A stretch of 64,000 nucleotides of DNA from NCBI GenBank assembly GCA_963790875.1, contig CAWBQT010000006.1, positions 310,001 to 374,000 on the forward strand, read 5' to 3'. Shown here piece after piece: positions 17,617 through 26,451 of the stretch. The DNA is from AP-15 sp963790875. GTDB lineage: Bacteria; Pseudomonadota; Alphaproteobacteria; ATCC43930; CGMCC-115725. Within the stretch, counting starts at the first letter, position 1, and every line of letters begins with the position of its first letter. The position numbers and the translations under genes were made by a program. Under the pieces are notes generated by a model, which was not told where the DNA came from, did no database searches, and saw nothing but the letters and a program-made list of their open reading frames with translations.

Positions 17617-19209
17617 TTACGGGTGCGGCTGGTCGGTGCCGCACGGATTCGAACATGCCTGCGGGGTCGTTGCCTGGGCGTTGGGTGCGGTCTCCCCCGG
17701 CTCTCGGTACCGCCAGGCGACGATATAGCGACCGATGGAGAACTCCGCCGACGGCCGGCCCAGAGCAGCCAGCGAGCGGCGATAGGCTTCCAGCGGCTGC
17801 ATTTCCTCCTGTCCGGTCCGCCCATAGATCGCCCACAGATTGTGGCCAGTCGCCGGTTGGATCGCCTCTGGGAATTGCCAGGTCAATTTGACTTGACGGT
17901 CGGTGAGGTGCGCGCGGGCGGCAAAGACAGAAAGGACGTAATATGAATAGTAATTGTTGACCAGAACAACGTCGCCCGGTTGCGCTTTACTCGCCAACCT
18001 TGCAGCCAGCAGGTCCCAGCGCGGTTTCGTTTCGTAATTGTAATAAGGTGCCAGATTGACGAAGCACGCTAGGCCTATCATACCCGCCAGAGCGGTGAAG
18101 CGGCTGCCCGAGAGCTGACCGAGACCTGCCCCCGCCAAGACGAAGAACGGGCCGGCCCCCCACGCAAAATAACGCGGTACCAATACCGGTACGAGCAGCG
18201 ACAAAAGCAACATGCCGAGCGGCAATAAAAGCGCTGCCGAGCCGAGCGCCGCGAGCACGGTCGGTTCACGGCGGAGCCGCCAGGCGCCGATCGCTACGAG
18301 CAGTAAGACGGAGAGGGATAGTGCCGGAAGCGCAGCCGGGGCCAGATCAAGGGTGATGAAGCTTGAGATGCGCAACAAATATACCGGCGCGATGATCCCC
18401 CAAATCGTATCAGGCGTCGCCGACGGCGCCCAACCGGCGCCGTCGAAGACCCCGCCCCTGCTGCCGACATAGACGGCGACAAACATCGGAAGCCAGATCG
18501 CCAGGATGAACAGCTGGGCCATGCCCCAATTGCGCAGAAAGGCGCCCCTTGCGTTGCCGGCATACCGGACGATCGCAAGAGCACCCAGATTTGACGCAAT
18601 CAGCCACGGTACAGCAACATTGAGCACGGCGAGCGCTCCCGCTGTACCCAGACTATAGGCGAGCCAAGCGGTACGTGCTGCGCCGTCGCGGCCGAACGGC
18701 AGCGCCGCCAAGGCAGGCTGTTGGGCCAATCGCACTAGGCCCAACAGTGCGGTCAGGATCAGGCAGGACACCAATGTATAGGAACGGGCCTCCTGTCCTA
18801 GCTGCACCTCGAATGGCGAAAATGCCATGACGAGCCCGGCTATCGCCCCGCTACGGGGGCCCGCCGCCCTGCCGCCGATCGCGCACACCAGCGAGGCCCC
18901 GACTGCGCCGAACACAGCCGAGGGCAACCGCAGCAACCATTGCGAAGTGCCGACCCGGGTGACCAGCCATAGCAGCAAGAAATAAGTTGGGTAGTGGTTT
19001 TGATGCAGCGAGTTGGCGATCAAGTGAGGCACCGTGGCGGTAGCCCGATGCAGGCTCGTTATCTCGTCCATCCAGAACGGCTTATCGCCGAGACCGTAAA
19101 GGCGGAGCGACAAAGCCAGCCCCCCGACGGCGGCAAGCAGGGCATGTGGGGAGAAGCCGTTCGTCGGGAGATCCAGGAAGCGCAATTTAAGCGGAACGCG
19201 ATATCGCAT
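17617..19209 (-). CDS. Membrane glycosyltransferase, family 39-like
   Basis: A 530-residue integral membrane protein. An N-terminal loop bearing FWMDEITSLH follows the first membrane segment, matching the aspartate-glutamate motif of GT39/ArnT/PMT enzymes that use polyprenyl-linked sugars; about ten hydrophobic helices follow, then a soluble C-terminal domain of about 130 residues. The ATG at 19209 has TTGAGG upstream; a 68-codon upstream extension is rich in arginine and not needed. It probably glycosylates envelope lipids or glycans (inference). Confidence 0.85.
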   Translation of the reverse strand: MRYRVPLKLRFLDLPTNGFSPHALLAAVGGLALSLRLYGLGDKPFWMDEITSLHRATATVPHLIANSLHQNHYPTYFLLLWLVTRVGTSQWLLRLPSAVFGAVGASLVCAIGGRAAGPRSGAIAGLVMAFSPFEVQLGQEARSYTLVSCLILTALLGLVRLAQQPALAALPFGRDGAARTAWLAYSLGTAGALAVLNVAVPWLIASNLGALAIVRYAGNARGAFLRNWGMAQLFILAIWLPMFVAVYVGSRGGVFDGAGWAPSATPDTIWGIIAPVYLLRISSFITLDLAPAALPALSLSVLLLVAIGAWRLRREPTVLAALGSAALLLPLGMLLLSLLVPVLVPRYFAWGAGPFFVLAGAGLGQLSGSRFTALAGMIGLACFVNLAPYYNYETKPRWDLLAARLASKAQPGDVVLVNNYYSYYVLSVFAARAHLTDRQVKLTWQFPEAIQPATGHNLWAIYGRTGQEEMQPLEAYRRSLAALGRPSAEFSIGRYIVAWRYREPGETAPNAQATTPQACSNPCGTDQPHP

Positions 19210-19467
19210 CGCCTCAAGAGACTTCCAGTTGCGGCGTAGAGTGGCGCGCCGATTTAGCGCATGCGGTAGATTAGGGAAGAAACGGCCGCGGCATCCCCTT
19301 ATTCCGCACGTGACGCGGCCCAACGCTGGAAGCTCACCGAGCGTCGGTGCCCGATCAGCGCAAGCGGCACCAGACCGGCGCCGATGTCGGGACGAACGCG
19401 TCAGGCGGTTCACAGAGGCCTTCCGCTCGCATGGCGAGCGGTTCCCGGGCGATCTCGCTCGAGTTAG

Positions 19468-20478
19468 CTACTTATCCAGGACTTCCGTATTCACGACATT
19501 TTCTCGAATGGGCTTGCCGTCGAGCACGCTCAGGACGTTCTGCACAGCGGCGATGCCCATGCGGTCGACAGCTTCGCGCGTAACCCCGGCGACATGCGGC
19601 GCGGCAACAAAGTTCGACAGGGTCAGCAACGGGTTGTCCTGCGGCGTCGGCTCCTCGACAAAGACATCGAGGGCAGCGCCGGCGATCCGATTGGTCTTCA
19701 GGGCCTCGTAGAGCGCATTCTCGTCGATGATGCCGCCGCGCGCCGTGTTGACGATAAAGGCACTCCGCTTCATGTGCCGCAGCCGGGCAGCATCGAACAA
19801 CCCCACGGTCTCCGGCGTTTTGGGGCAATGGATCGTAATGAAATCGGCACGCGCCACCGCGGCGTCGAGGTCGCCGACCGGTTCGTAGCCCATCCCGCGG
19901 ATCGTTTCCGAATAGATGTACGGGTCGTAGACGAGGACATTCGTCTCCATCGCGGCGAAGCGCTTGGCGGAGCGGGTGCCGATCTTGCCGAAGCCGATGA
20001 TCAGCACGGTCTTGCCATACAAATCGACCGGCATTTCCTTGTAGCGGTCGTGCCAGCGGCCCTCTCTGACCAGCGCGTCCATCGCGGCACCGCGACGAGC
20101 CAGCGCCATGATCAGGAACATGCCGGCTTCCGCGACGCTGATCGAATTCGCGGTGCCGCCGATCATCAGCGGGACCTTGCGTCGGGTCAGCGCCGGAACG
20201 TCGACTGCGTCATAACCGACGCCTATTCGCGAGACGACTTCAAGGCCGGGCGCGGCGTCGAGCTCCGGGTCGGAAAACGGCTGCACGCCAAGCGCCACCC
20301 CGGCGACATCCTCGAGGAGCCGATGCAATTCGGCTTTTGTCACGTTGGGCGCGAAAGGCACGCCCTCAACATCCTCCCGTGCCTCGACCAGCGCCCATCC
20401 AGCCTTCGCCATCGTCGTTGGCAACAGCAGTTTCTTCCGGTTAGCGCCGGTCGCCGGTCCCCTATCGCTTGCGTTCAC
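19468..20478 (-). CDS. D-isomer-specific 2-hydroxyacid dehydrogenase
   Basis: A 336-residue NAD-dependent dehydrogenase. The coenzyme fold has VLIIGFGKIGTRSAKRF; SRIGVGYDAVDV and NTARGGIIDE carry the substrate-binding region, EEPTPQ the catalytic glutamate area, and APHVAGVT the catalytic histidine. It starts at a GTG (20478) with GGGAG upstream and is divergent from the next gene across about 104 bases. Phosphoglycerate, hydroxypyruvate or other 2-oxo acids are possible substrates. Confidence 0.88.
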   Translation of the reverse strand: MNASDRGPATGANRKKLLLPTTMAKAGWALVEAREDVEGVPFAPNVTKAELHRLLEDVAGVALGVQPFSDPELDAAPGLEVVSRIGVGYDAVDVPALTRRKVPLMIGGTANSISVAEAGMFLIMALARRGAAMDALVREGRWHDRYKEMPVDLYGKTVLIIGFGKIGTRSAKRFAAMETNVLVYDPYIYSETIRGMGYEPVGDLDAAVARADFITIHCPKTPETVGLFDAARLRHMKRSAFIVNTARGGIIDENALYEALKTNRIAGAALDVFVEEPTPQDNPLLTLSNFVAAPHVAGVTREAVDRMGIAAVQNVLSVLDGKPIRENVVNTEVLDK

Positions 20479-20582
20479 CCGCTTTCTCCCCGGGACGGTC
20501 ACGTCTTGCACGCAAACGTACATGGCGGTTGCCGCTCGTGCTAGCGTCACCGCAAGATGCGTTTGCCGAAGAGGAGCATCCG

Positions 20583-21551
20583 ATGCCGACCTGCTTCCTG
20601 ATGCTGCCACCGCAGACGTCGAAGACCCGTGAATGGGCCGCTCGTCTCGGCACGGAACTGCCGGCGCTCGAAATCGTCGTCGCCGACGACCGGGTAGGGG
20701 CCGAGCGGGCAATCGCTGCCGCCGATGCGGCCTTCGGCACGATTCCGCCCGACCTGCTGCGCCAAACCCGCCATTTGCGCTGGCTGCAGGCGCCCCAGGC
20801 GGCGCCGCCCGCGGGGTACTACTACCCCGAGCTGATCGCGCATCCGGTTGCGATCACCAACTTTCGCGAGATCTACAACGACCATATCGGTGCGCATGTG
20901 ATGGCCTTTGTGCTCGCCTTCGCACGCGGCTTGCAGCGCTACATCCCGCAACAGTTGCGCCGCGAGTGGAAGAGACCGGCGCAGAATGAGGGGGTCGTTC
21001 ACCTGCCGGAGGCAACGGCCCTTGTCGTTGGCGTCGGCGGCATCGGCAGCGAGGTCGCACGGCTCTGCGCCGCTTTCGGTATGCGGGTGATCGGCGTTGA
21101 CGAGCGGCGGCGCGATGCGCCGCCCGGAGTGGCCGCGCTGCATCGCGCCGACGAACTGGACGCGCTTTTGCCGCAAGCCGATTTCGTGATCCTGACCGTG
21201 CCGCATACCCCTGAGACCGAGGGCTTCATGAACCGGGAACGATTTCGGGAGATGAAGAAGACAGCGTTCTTCATCAATATAGGGCGTGGGATGACAACCC
21301 GGCTCGACGATCTCGCCGCGGCCCTCGAGGCGGGCGAGATCGCCGGCGCTGGGCTCGATGTGTTTGAACAGGAGCCGTTGCCCGAAGATCACAAATTGTG
21401 GACCCAGCCAGGTGTGATCCTGACCCCTCACATCGCGGGCTACGGCCCCTATCTCGACGAACGCCGCTACGCGATTATCCTGGATAATTGCCGCCGCTTC
21501 CTGGCCGGCCGACCCTTGCGCAACCTCGTCGACAAAACCCGCTGGTTCTGA
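20583..21551 (+). CDS. D-2-hydroxyacid dehydrogenase (second, divergent)
   Basis: A 322-residue relative of the neighbour but not a close paralogue. VVGVGGIGSEVARL is the NAD fold motif, INIGRGMTTR and LDVFEQEPLPEDHKLW mark the catalytic glutamate region, and TPHIAGYGP the histidine. The pattern resembles GhrA/glyoxylate reductase-like enzymes. AAGAGGAG precedes the ATG at 20583; the upstream ORF extension overlaps the divergent gene and is rejected. Confidence 0.87.
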   Translation: MPTCFLMLPPQTSKTREWAARLGTELPALEIVVADDRVGAERAIAAADAAFGTIPPDLLRQTRHLRWLQAPQAAPPAGYYYPELIAHPVAITNFREIYNDHIGAHVMAFVLAFARGLQRYIPQQLRREWKRPAQNEGVVHLPEATALVVGVGGIGSEVARLCAAFGMRVIGVDERRRDAPPGVAALHRADELDALLPQADFVILTVPHTPETEGFMNRERFREMKKTAFFINIGRGMTTRLDDLAAALEAGEIAGAGLDVFEQEPLPEDHKLWTQPGVILTPHIAGYGPYLDERRYAIILDNCRRFLAGRPLRNLVDKTRWF

Positions 21552-21684
21552 GGTTTTTGCGGCCAAGGACCGGCAAGGATCTTAGGATCGTTGACGGCGC
21601 CGCCCGGGAAGCCCAATTCTCTGTTCGGTCTGCGCGCCGCCCATAACCGGACGCGGTCGGGCATATCGGCAAAGGAGTGCGTTG

Positions 21685-22089
21685 ATGAGCGTAGCGGCAA
21701 TGAATTATTTTACAGTCTTGAGCGACGATCTCGAAGCCACCCGACATTTTTATTGCGACCTGTTCGGCTTCAAGGTCGGCTGGCGGCCACCGTTCCAATT
21801 CCCGGGCTGGTGGCTCTATGCCGACAGCGACGATCGGGCGATTTTGCACGTTATCCACCAAGACCCTCTGCCCAAAGAGCGCGCCGGCGTCCTTGACCAC
21901 ATGGCGTTCACAGCCAAGGACTTACCTGGGGTCGTCGCGACATTGCAGCAGGAGAGCATCGCCTACGAGCTGCGCCGTCTGCCGGGGGGCGGTATCTGGC
22001 AGCTGTTTTTCTACGACCCGCATGGCGCGAAGGTCGAATTCGATTTCGACAAGGATGAGCCGGCGCCGGCAGACCGCGCTGCGGTTTGA
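21685..22089 (+). CDS. VOC-family (glyoxalase/dioxygenase fold) protein
   Basis: A 134-residue vicinal oxygen chelate protein: VLSDDLEATRHFYCDLFGFKVGWRPPF opens the first beta-alpha-beta module (shortened here to its ends), LDHMAFTAKDL begins the second, and FFYDPHGAKVEFDF ends it with the metal-binding glutamate. AAAGGAG lies upstream of the ATG at 21685. It may be in an operon with the upstream dehydrogenase (133-base gap). The substrate is unknown. Confidence 0.88.
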   Translation: MSVAAMNYFTVLSDDLEATRHFYCDLFGFKVGWRPPFQFPGWWLYADSDDRAILHVIHQDPLPKERAGVLDHMAFTAKDLPGVVATLQQESIAYELRRLPGGGIWQLFFYDPHGAKVEFDFDKDEPAPADRAAV

Positions 22090-22110
22090 AGTCCCGATCG
22101 CGATTAACGG

Positions 22111-22494
22111 TTAGCCCGCTCGGGCGCCGAGCGCGGCGAGGCGCCGCTGCGCGTCCAGCGCGTCCGGCGATCCCGCGGCTGCCGGTTTTAGGCGAAAGTC
22201 AAAGCATGTGGCGCAATAGGGTGGCAGGATGCCCAGGCGCGCCGCTTCAGCGTCCACAACGTCGCGCACCAGGAAGTCAAAGATCAGCGAATCCTTGATT
22301 GCGAACACCGCGTCGCGCGCGAAATATTCATCGCGGCTATCGAAGATGTGCGTTGTCGCCGGCTCGTAGCGGTCGGCCGAGGCGACGAAATGGATGTGCG
22401 CGCGGCGGGCGCCATGGGTGGCGGTGCGTGGTGCGCAGCTCCGCACCGTGCTGCCGCGGACCGGGCCCATCGCCTCGCAGTTTGGAGACGGCAA
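22111..22494 (-). pseudogene. Remnant of an intradiol ring-cleavage dioxygenase (C-terminal part)
   Basis: The frame matches only the end of catechol/hydroxyquinol 1,2-dioxygenases. RRAHIHF holds the two iron-binding histidines, and DAVFAIKDSLIFDF is the usual C-terminal strand. Just upstream, the conserved RHPWRP is found in a second frame and GPVR in the first, so at least two frameshifts lie within 60 bases. The N-terminal two-thirds, with the two tyrosine ligands, is missing: the DNA beyond 22494 codes for a GNAT protein on the other strand. This is a decayed gene. Confidence 0.75.
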
Positions 22495-23219
22495 TGATCG
22501 AGCAACACCGGAACGAACTCGGCCAGCCGATCGGTGCGCCTCTGCCGGGCTGGCAGCCGCGGCCCGTGCCGCCTCGGAACGCGATCGAAGGGCATTTCTG
22601 TCGGGTCGAACCGCTCGATTGCAATCGTCATGCGGCCGATTTGTTTGCCGCCAACAGCGCGGATGCCGAGGGGCGCAATTGGACCTATCTTCCGCATGGT
22701 CCCTATGCCGCGTTCGAGCCTTACCGCGCCTCGCTGGTCGCGGCGCTGCACCGCGAAAGGGCGTTGCCGCATGCGATTATCGATCGCAAAAGCGGTCGTG
22801 CCGTCGGCGTTGCCAGCTATCTGGCGATCGATTTGCAGGTTGGGACGATCGAGGTCGGATCCATCAACTATAGCCCTCGGCTCCAGAGGAAACCGGCGGC
22901 AACCGAGGCGATGTACCTGATGATGCGCCGCGTCTTCGACGAGCTCGGCTACCGTCGCTACGAATGGAAGTGCGACAGCCTCAATGCGCCGTCGCGCGCT
23001 GCCGCGCAGCGGCTCGGGTTTCGCTATGAAGGGCTTTTCCGCCAGGCGATGGTGTACAAAGGGCGCAATCGTGACACGGCTTGGTTCTCAGTGATCGACA
23101 AGCAGTGGCCGGCGCTGCGGACAGCGTTCGAACGCTGGCTCGATCTATCGAATTTCGACGCCGAAGGACGCCAGCGGGCTGGGCTGGCAAGCTTTCGAAC
23201 GTCGCCGAGTGCCGACTGA
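22494..23219 (+). CDS. GNAT-family acetyltransferase (RimJ/RimL type)
   Basis: A 241-residue acetyltransferase of the RimJ/RimL class: HFCRVEPLDCNRHAADLF start region, GVASYLAI and VGSINYSPRLQRKPAATEAM (acetyl-CoA loop), YEWKCDSLNAPSRAAAQRLGF and YEGLFRQAMVYKGRNRDTAWFS at the end. TTTGGAG precedes the ATG at 22494. The 65-codon upstream extension runs antisense through the dioxygenase relic. The acceptor may be a protein N-terminus or a small amine. Confidence 0.88.
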   Translation: MIEQHRNELGQPIGAPLPGWQPRPVPPRNAIEGHFCRVEPLDCNRHAADLFAANSADAEGRNWTYLPHGPYAAFEPYRASLVAALHRERALPHAIIDRKSGRAVGVASYLAIDLQVGTIEVGSINYSPRLQRKPAATEAMYLMMRRVFDELGYRRYEWKCDSLNAPSRAAAQRLGFRYEGLFRQAMVYKGRNRDTAWFSVIDKQWPALRTAFERWLDLSNFDAEGRQRAGLASFRTSPSAD

Positions 23220-23395
23220 TCCGATCTCCGCCTTTCCGGATTTCGGCACGGTCGCGGCAAGACGGGGAGGGTGGCCAAGGCGGGCGCCAACGCTATCAAA
23301 TAGCGAGCTTCGCGACGGTAGCGGGTCCCAAATTGTTGCGCGCCGCGACCGGAAGGGACTAAGACCCTGCCGGAATTGAAAGAAGGAGAAGCGGC

Positions 23396-25099
23396 GTGGC
23401 GCGCGGCGAAGACCAACACAGAAACCCGAAATCGAACATCGAAATTGCCCAGCAGGCGGCGATGCGTCCGATCACCGAGATTGCCGGGGAGAAGCTCGGC
23501 ATCCCGGCGGAAGCGGTCGAGCCCTACGGCAAAACCAAGGCAAAAATCGCCCTCGACTACATCCGCTCGCTGCCGGATCGTCCGGGCGCCAAGCTGATTC
23601 TCGTCACGGCGATCACCCCGACTCCGGCCGGCGAGGGCAAGACGACGACAACGGTCGGGCTCGGCGACGCCCTCAACCTGATCGGCAAGAAGGCGATCCT
23701 GTGTCTGCGTGAGGCGAGCCTCGGCCCGTGCTTTGGCGTCAAAGGCGGTGCCGCCGGCGGCGGCTACGCCCAGGCCCTGCCCATGGAGGACATCAACCTC
23801 CATTTCACCGGCGATATTCACGCGATCGGCGCCGCCAACAACCTCCTTGCCGCGATGGTCGACAACCACGTCTATTACGGGCTCGAACCGCGGATCGATC
23901 CGCGCCGGGTCACTTGGCGTCGGGCAATCGACATGAACGACCGGGCGTTGCGTTCGCTCGTCTCTTCGCTCGGCGGCGTCGCCAACGGGTTTCCCCGCGA
24001 GGACGGGTTCGACATTACCGCCGCCTCGCAGGTCATGGCGACGTTCTGTCTGGCGACCAGCCTGCAGGATTTGCAGCGCCGACTCGGCAATATCGTCGTG
24101 GGCCAGACCCGCGAGCGCAAGCCAGTTACCGCCAGCGATGTCAAGGCGGCAGGGTCGATGACCGCGCTGTTGAGGGATTCTCTGGCCCCCAACCTGGTCC
24201 AGACGATCGAGCACAATCCGGTCTTCATCCACGGCGGACCGTTCGCCAACATCGCGCATGGCTGCAATTCGGTCATTGCCACGACGTCGGCCCTCAAGCT
24301 CTGCGATTACGTGGTCACCGAAGCCGGCTTCGGCGCCGACCTCGGGGCCGAGAAGTTTTTCGACATCAAATGCCGCAAGGCCGGGCTATCGCCCGACGCC
24401 GCCGTCGTCGTCGCGACGGTCCGGGCGCTTAAGATGCATGGCGGGTTGGCGCGGGACGCGCTGCGCGAGGAAAACGTCGCGGCGCTCGAAAAAGGCTTTG
24501 CCAACTTAGCGCGTCATCTTGCCAATATCCGGCAGTTCGGCGTGCCGGCGGTCGTGTCGGTCAACCGCTTCAGCGCCGACACGCCGCGCGAACACGCCAA
24601 GCTGCAGGAGCTGTGCGCCGCCGAAGGCGTCAAGGCGATCATCGCCGATCACTGGGCGCAGGGCAGCGCGGGTGCGGCCGAGTTGGCCCATACCGTCGTC
24701 GATCTGGCAGAGAACGGCGAGGCCGAATTTCGCTATCTCTATCCGGACGAGATGCCGCTCCTGGAGAAGGTCCGCACCATCGCCCAGCGGATCTACGGCG
24801 CCCGCGACATCGAGGCGGACAAATCGATCGAGGATCAGTTCGCGCAATTGCAGGACCAGGGCTACGGCCATTTCCCGGTCTGCATCGCCAAGACGCAATT
24901 CAGCTTTACGACCGATCCCAATATCAAGGGCGCGCCGAGCGGTCATGTTGTCGGCGTGCGCGAGGTACGACTGTCGGCCGGCGCCGAGTTCGTCGTCGCC
25001 ATCTGCGGCGACATCATGACCCTGCCGGGCCTGCCGCGCGTGCCGGCCGCGAACGCGATCGCAGTCGACGCCGAGGGGCGTATCACCGGCCTGTTCTGA
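23396..25099 (+). CDS. fhs: Formate--tetrahydrofolate ligase
   Basis: Makes 10-formyl-THF from formate, THF and ATP. The 567-residue enzyme has the P-loop-like TPAGEGKTTTTVGL near residues 77-90, then GVKGGAAGGGYAQ, HAIGAANNLLAA, NPVFIHGGPFANIAHGCNS and EAGFGADLGAEKFFDIKCR. It starts at a GTG with AAGAAGGAG upstream. It is monocistronic by spacing and feeds one-carbon metabolism. Confidence 0.97.
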   Translation: MARGEDQHRNPKSNIEIAQQAAMRPITEIAGEKLGIPAEAVEPYGKTKAKIALDYIRSLPDRPGAKLILVTAITPTPAGEGKTTTTVGLGDALNLIGKKAILCLREASLGPCFGVKGGAAGGGYAQALPMEDINLHFTGDIHAIGAANNLLAAMVDNHVYYGLEPRIDPRRVTWRRAIDMNDRALRSLVSSLGGVANGFPREDGFDITAASQVMATFCLATSLQDLQRRLGNIVVGQTRERKPVTASDVKAAGSMTALLRDSLAPNLVQTIEHNPVFIHGGPFANIAHGCNSVIATTSALKLCDYVVTEAGFGADLGAEKFFDIKCRKAGLSPDAAVVVATVRALKMHGGLARDALREENVAALEKGFANLARHLANIRQFGVPAVVSVNRFSADTPREHAKLQELCAAEGVKAIIADHWAQGSAGAAELAHTVVDLAENGEAEFRYLYPDEMPLLEKVRTIAQRIYGARDIEADKSIEDQFAQLQDQGYGHFPVCIAKTQFSFTTDPNIKGAPSGHVVGVREVRLSAGAEFVVAICGDIMTLPGLPRVPAANAIAVDAEGRITGLF

Positions 25100-25160
25100 G
25101 GTGGCGGCGGCCGAGGTCATATTCCGGCATCGGCTCCGAGCCTGCCGGTCGCGGGTGCCC

Positions 25161-25604
25161 TCAACCGACGGCGATGCCCCTGACGATCGCGAGCGCGGCC
25201 AGGCCGACGACGACCGCGAGGATCGGCAGCAGGATCTCGACGGTCGCGAGGTTGGCCTCGACCAGCCCGGCCGCCGTCGCGAGTTCGCCGCGCGCCCAAT
25301 CGCGAAAGGAACGCGGCGCCGCGGCGCCCTCAGCCACCAGACCCGGGCGCCGCCGGCGAATGTGCGCAACGACGACGAGCAGGACGACGACAACCGTAAC
25401 GAAAGCGGTCAGTACCGCCAGTTCCAAGCGGCTGTAGCCCTTGCCGGCTAAGCCCCAGGCGGCGAGCACGAACCCCAGAGCGAGGAGGGTCATCGTCTTG
25501 TAAATCAACGGATGCAGCCGGGCCGAGCGCGGCCGGTCGGGCTGAGCGGCCGGACTGGCCAACCGTTCCGGCTCGGTCTCTGGGATGTGGTATCGCGCCG
25601 CCAT
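25161..25604 (-). CDS. Small membrane protein of unknown function
   Basis: A 147-residue protein with three predicted membrane segments (about residues 30-50, 57-80 and 122-142) separated by a positively charged loop with four consecutive arginines. No family is recognised. The ATG at 25604 gives a sensible N-terminus; the longer ORF upstream is antisense-like. It lies 49 bases after the hydrolase and may be the last gene of the minus-strand catabolic cluster. Confidence 0.6.
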   Translation of the reverse strand: MAARYHIPETEPERLASPAAQPDRPRSARLHPLIYKTMTLLALGFVLAAWGLAGKGYSRLELAVLTAFVTVVVVLLVVVAHIRRRRPGLVAEGAAAPRSFRDWARGELATAAGLVEANLATVEILLPILAVVVGLAALAIVRGIAVG

Positions 25605-25653
25605 GCCGACCCAGTCGGTGCACGGCGTTGTTCGCGTGCCGCTTGTAGCCGCT

Positions 25654-26451
25654 TCAGTCGCCGAGGAAGCGCCGGACGAGCGCCACGAAGTCCGCCGGCT
25701 TCTCCATTTCCGGCATGTGGCCGCAATCGGGGATCGTGGCGAGGTGCGCCTGCGGGATCGCGCGCTCGTAGAGCTCGCCGCAGTTGACGGGCGTGATCGC
25801 GTCTTCGCGTCCCCAGACAAGCAGGGTCGGTGTGCGCACGCCCGGCAACAGATGGCGCAAAGTCAGGCTGTGCATGTAGGGCTTCCAGGCAACGCGGCAG
25901 GTCATCTCGCGATGCTGCTCGATCACATCGGCTTCCTCTGGCGTCAATGTCCTGCCCCACCAATGCCTGAATTCTTCCGATTCGTCGGGCCGGTGAAATG
26001 CTCGACGAAGCCCTACGATGCCGGAGTTGAGAAAATAGTCGAAGATTTCACCCTGTTCGGGCTTGAGACCCATCGCCCCGACCAGCACCATCTTGCGGAA
26101 GAATTGCGGTGCCACGGTCGCAATCTCGGCGGCGATCCAGCCGCCAAGCGAGGAGCCGACCACGTTCATTGGCATCGGAAGTTCGAGATCGCGGGCGAAC
26201 CACGTCATCCAGGCGGCGAGATCGTGCACCCCCATGATCCAGTCCGGCCTCGACGACGCCCCATAGCCGGGCAGCGACGGCACGATCACATCGTAATGTT
26301 CGGCGAGACGGGCAAAGCTGTCGAGCCAGCCGGGCACGCCCAGTTCGCCATGAATGATAAGCAGCGGGGCGCCGGCGCCTTCGCGCCGCAGCGCGATAGT
26401 GATCCCCGCCGCCTCGACCAGGCGAAGCGCCGCATTGTTCAATTCGGCCAA
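25654..26451 (-). CDS. Alpha/beta hydrolase
   Basis: A 265-residue alpha/beta hydrolase. LLIIHGELGVPGW gives the oxyanion loop, VVGSSLGGW the serine nucleophile elbow, WGREDAITP the aspartate region, and PDCGHMPEME the histidine. I chose the TTG at 26451, which has GGAAGGGAG 8 bases upstream and overlaps the end of the luciferase-like gene; TTG 26442 (TTGA overlap) is an alternative. Coupled translation with the monooxygenase suggests a shared pathway, for instance ester or lactone cleavage after oxygenation (inference). Confidence 0.87.
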   Translation of the reverse strand: MAELNNAALRLVEAAGITIALRREGAGAPLLIIHGELGVPGWLDSFARLAEHYDVIVPSLPGYGASSRPDWIMGVHDLAAWMTWFARDLELPMPMNVVGSSLGGWIAAEIATVAPQFFRKMVLVGAMGLKPEQGEIFDYFLNSGIVGLRRAFHRPDESEEFRHWWGRTLTPEEADVIEQHREMTCRVAWKPYMHSLTLRHLLPGVRTPTLLVWGREDAITPVNCGELYERAIPQAHLATIPDCGHMPEMEKPADFVALVRRFLGD

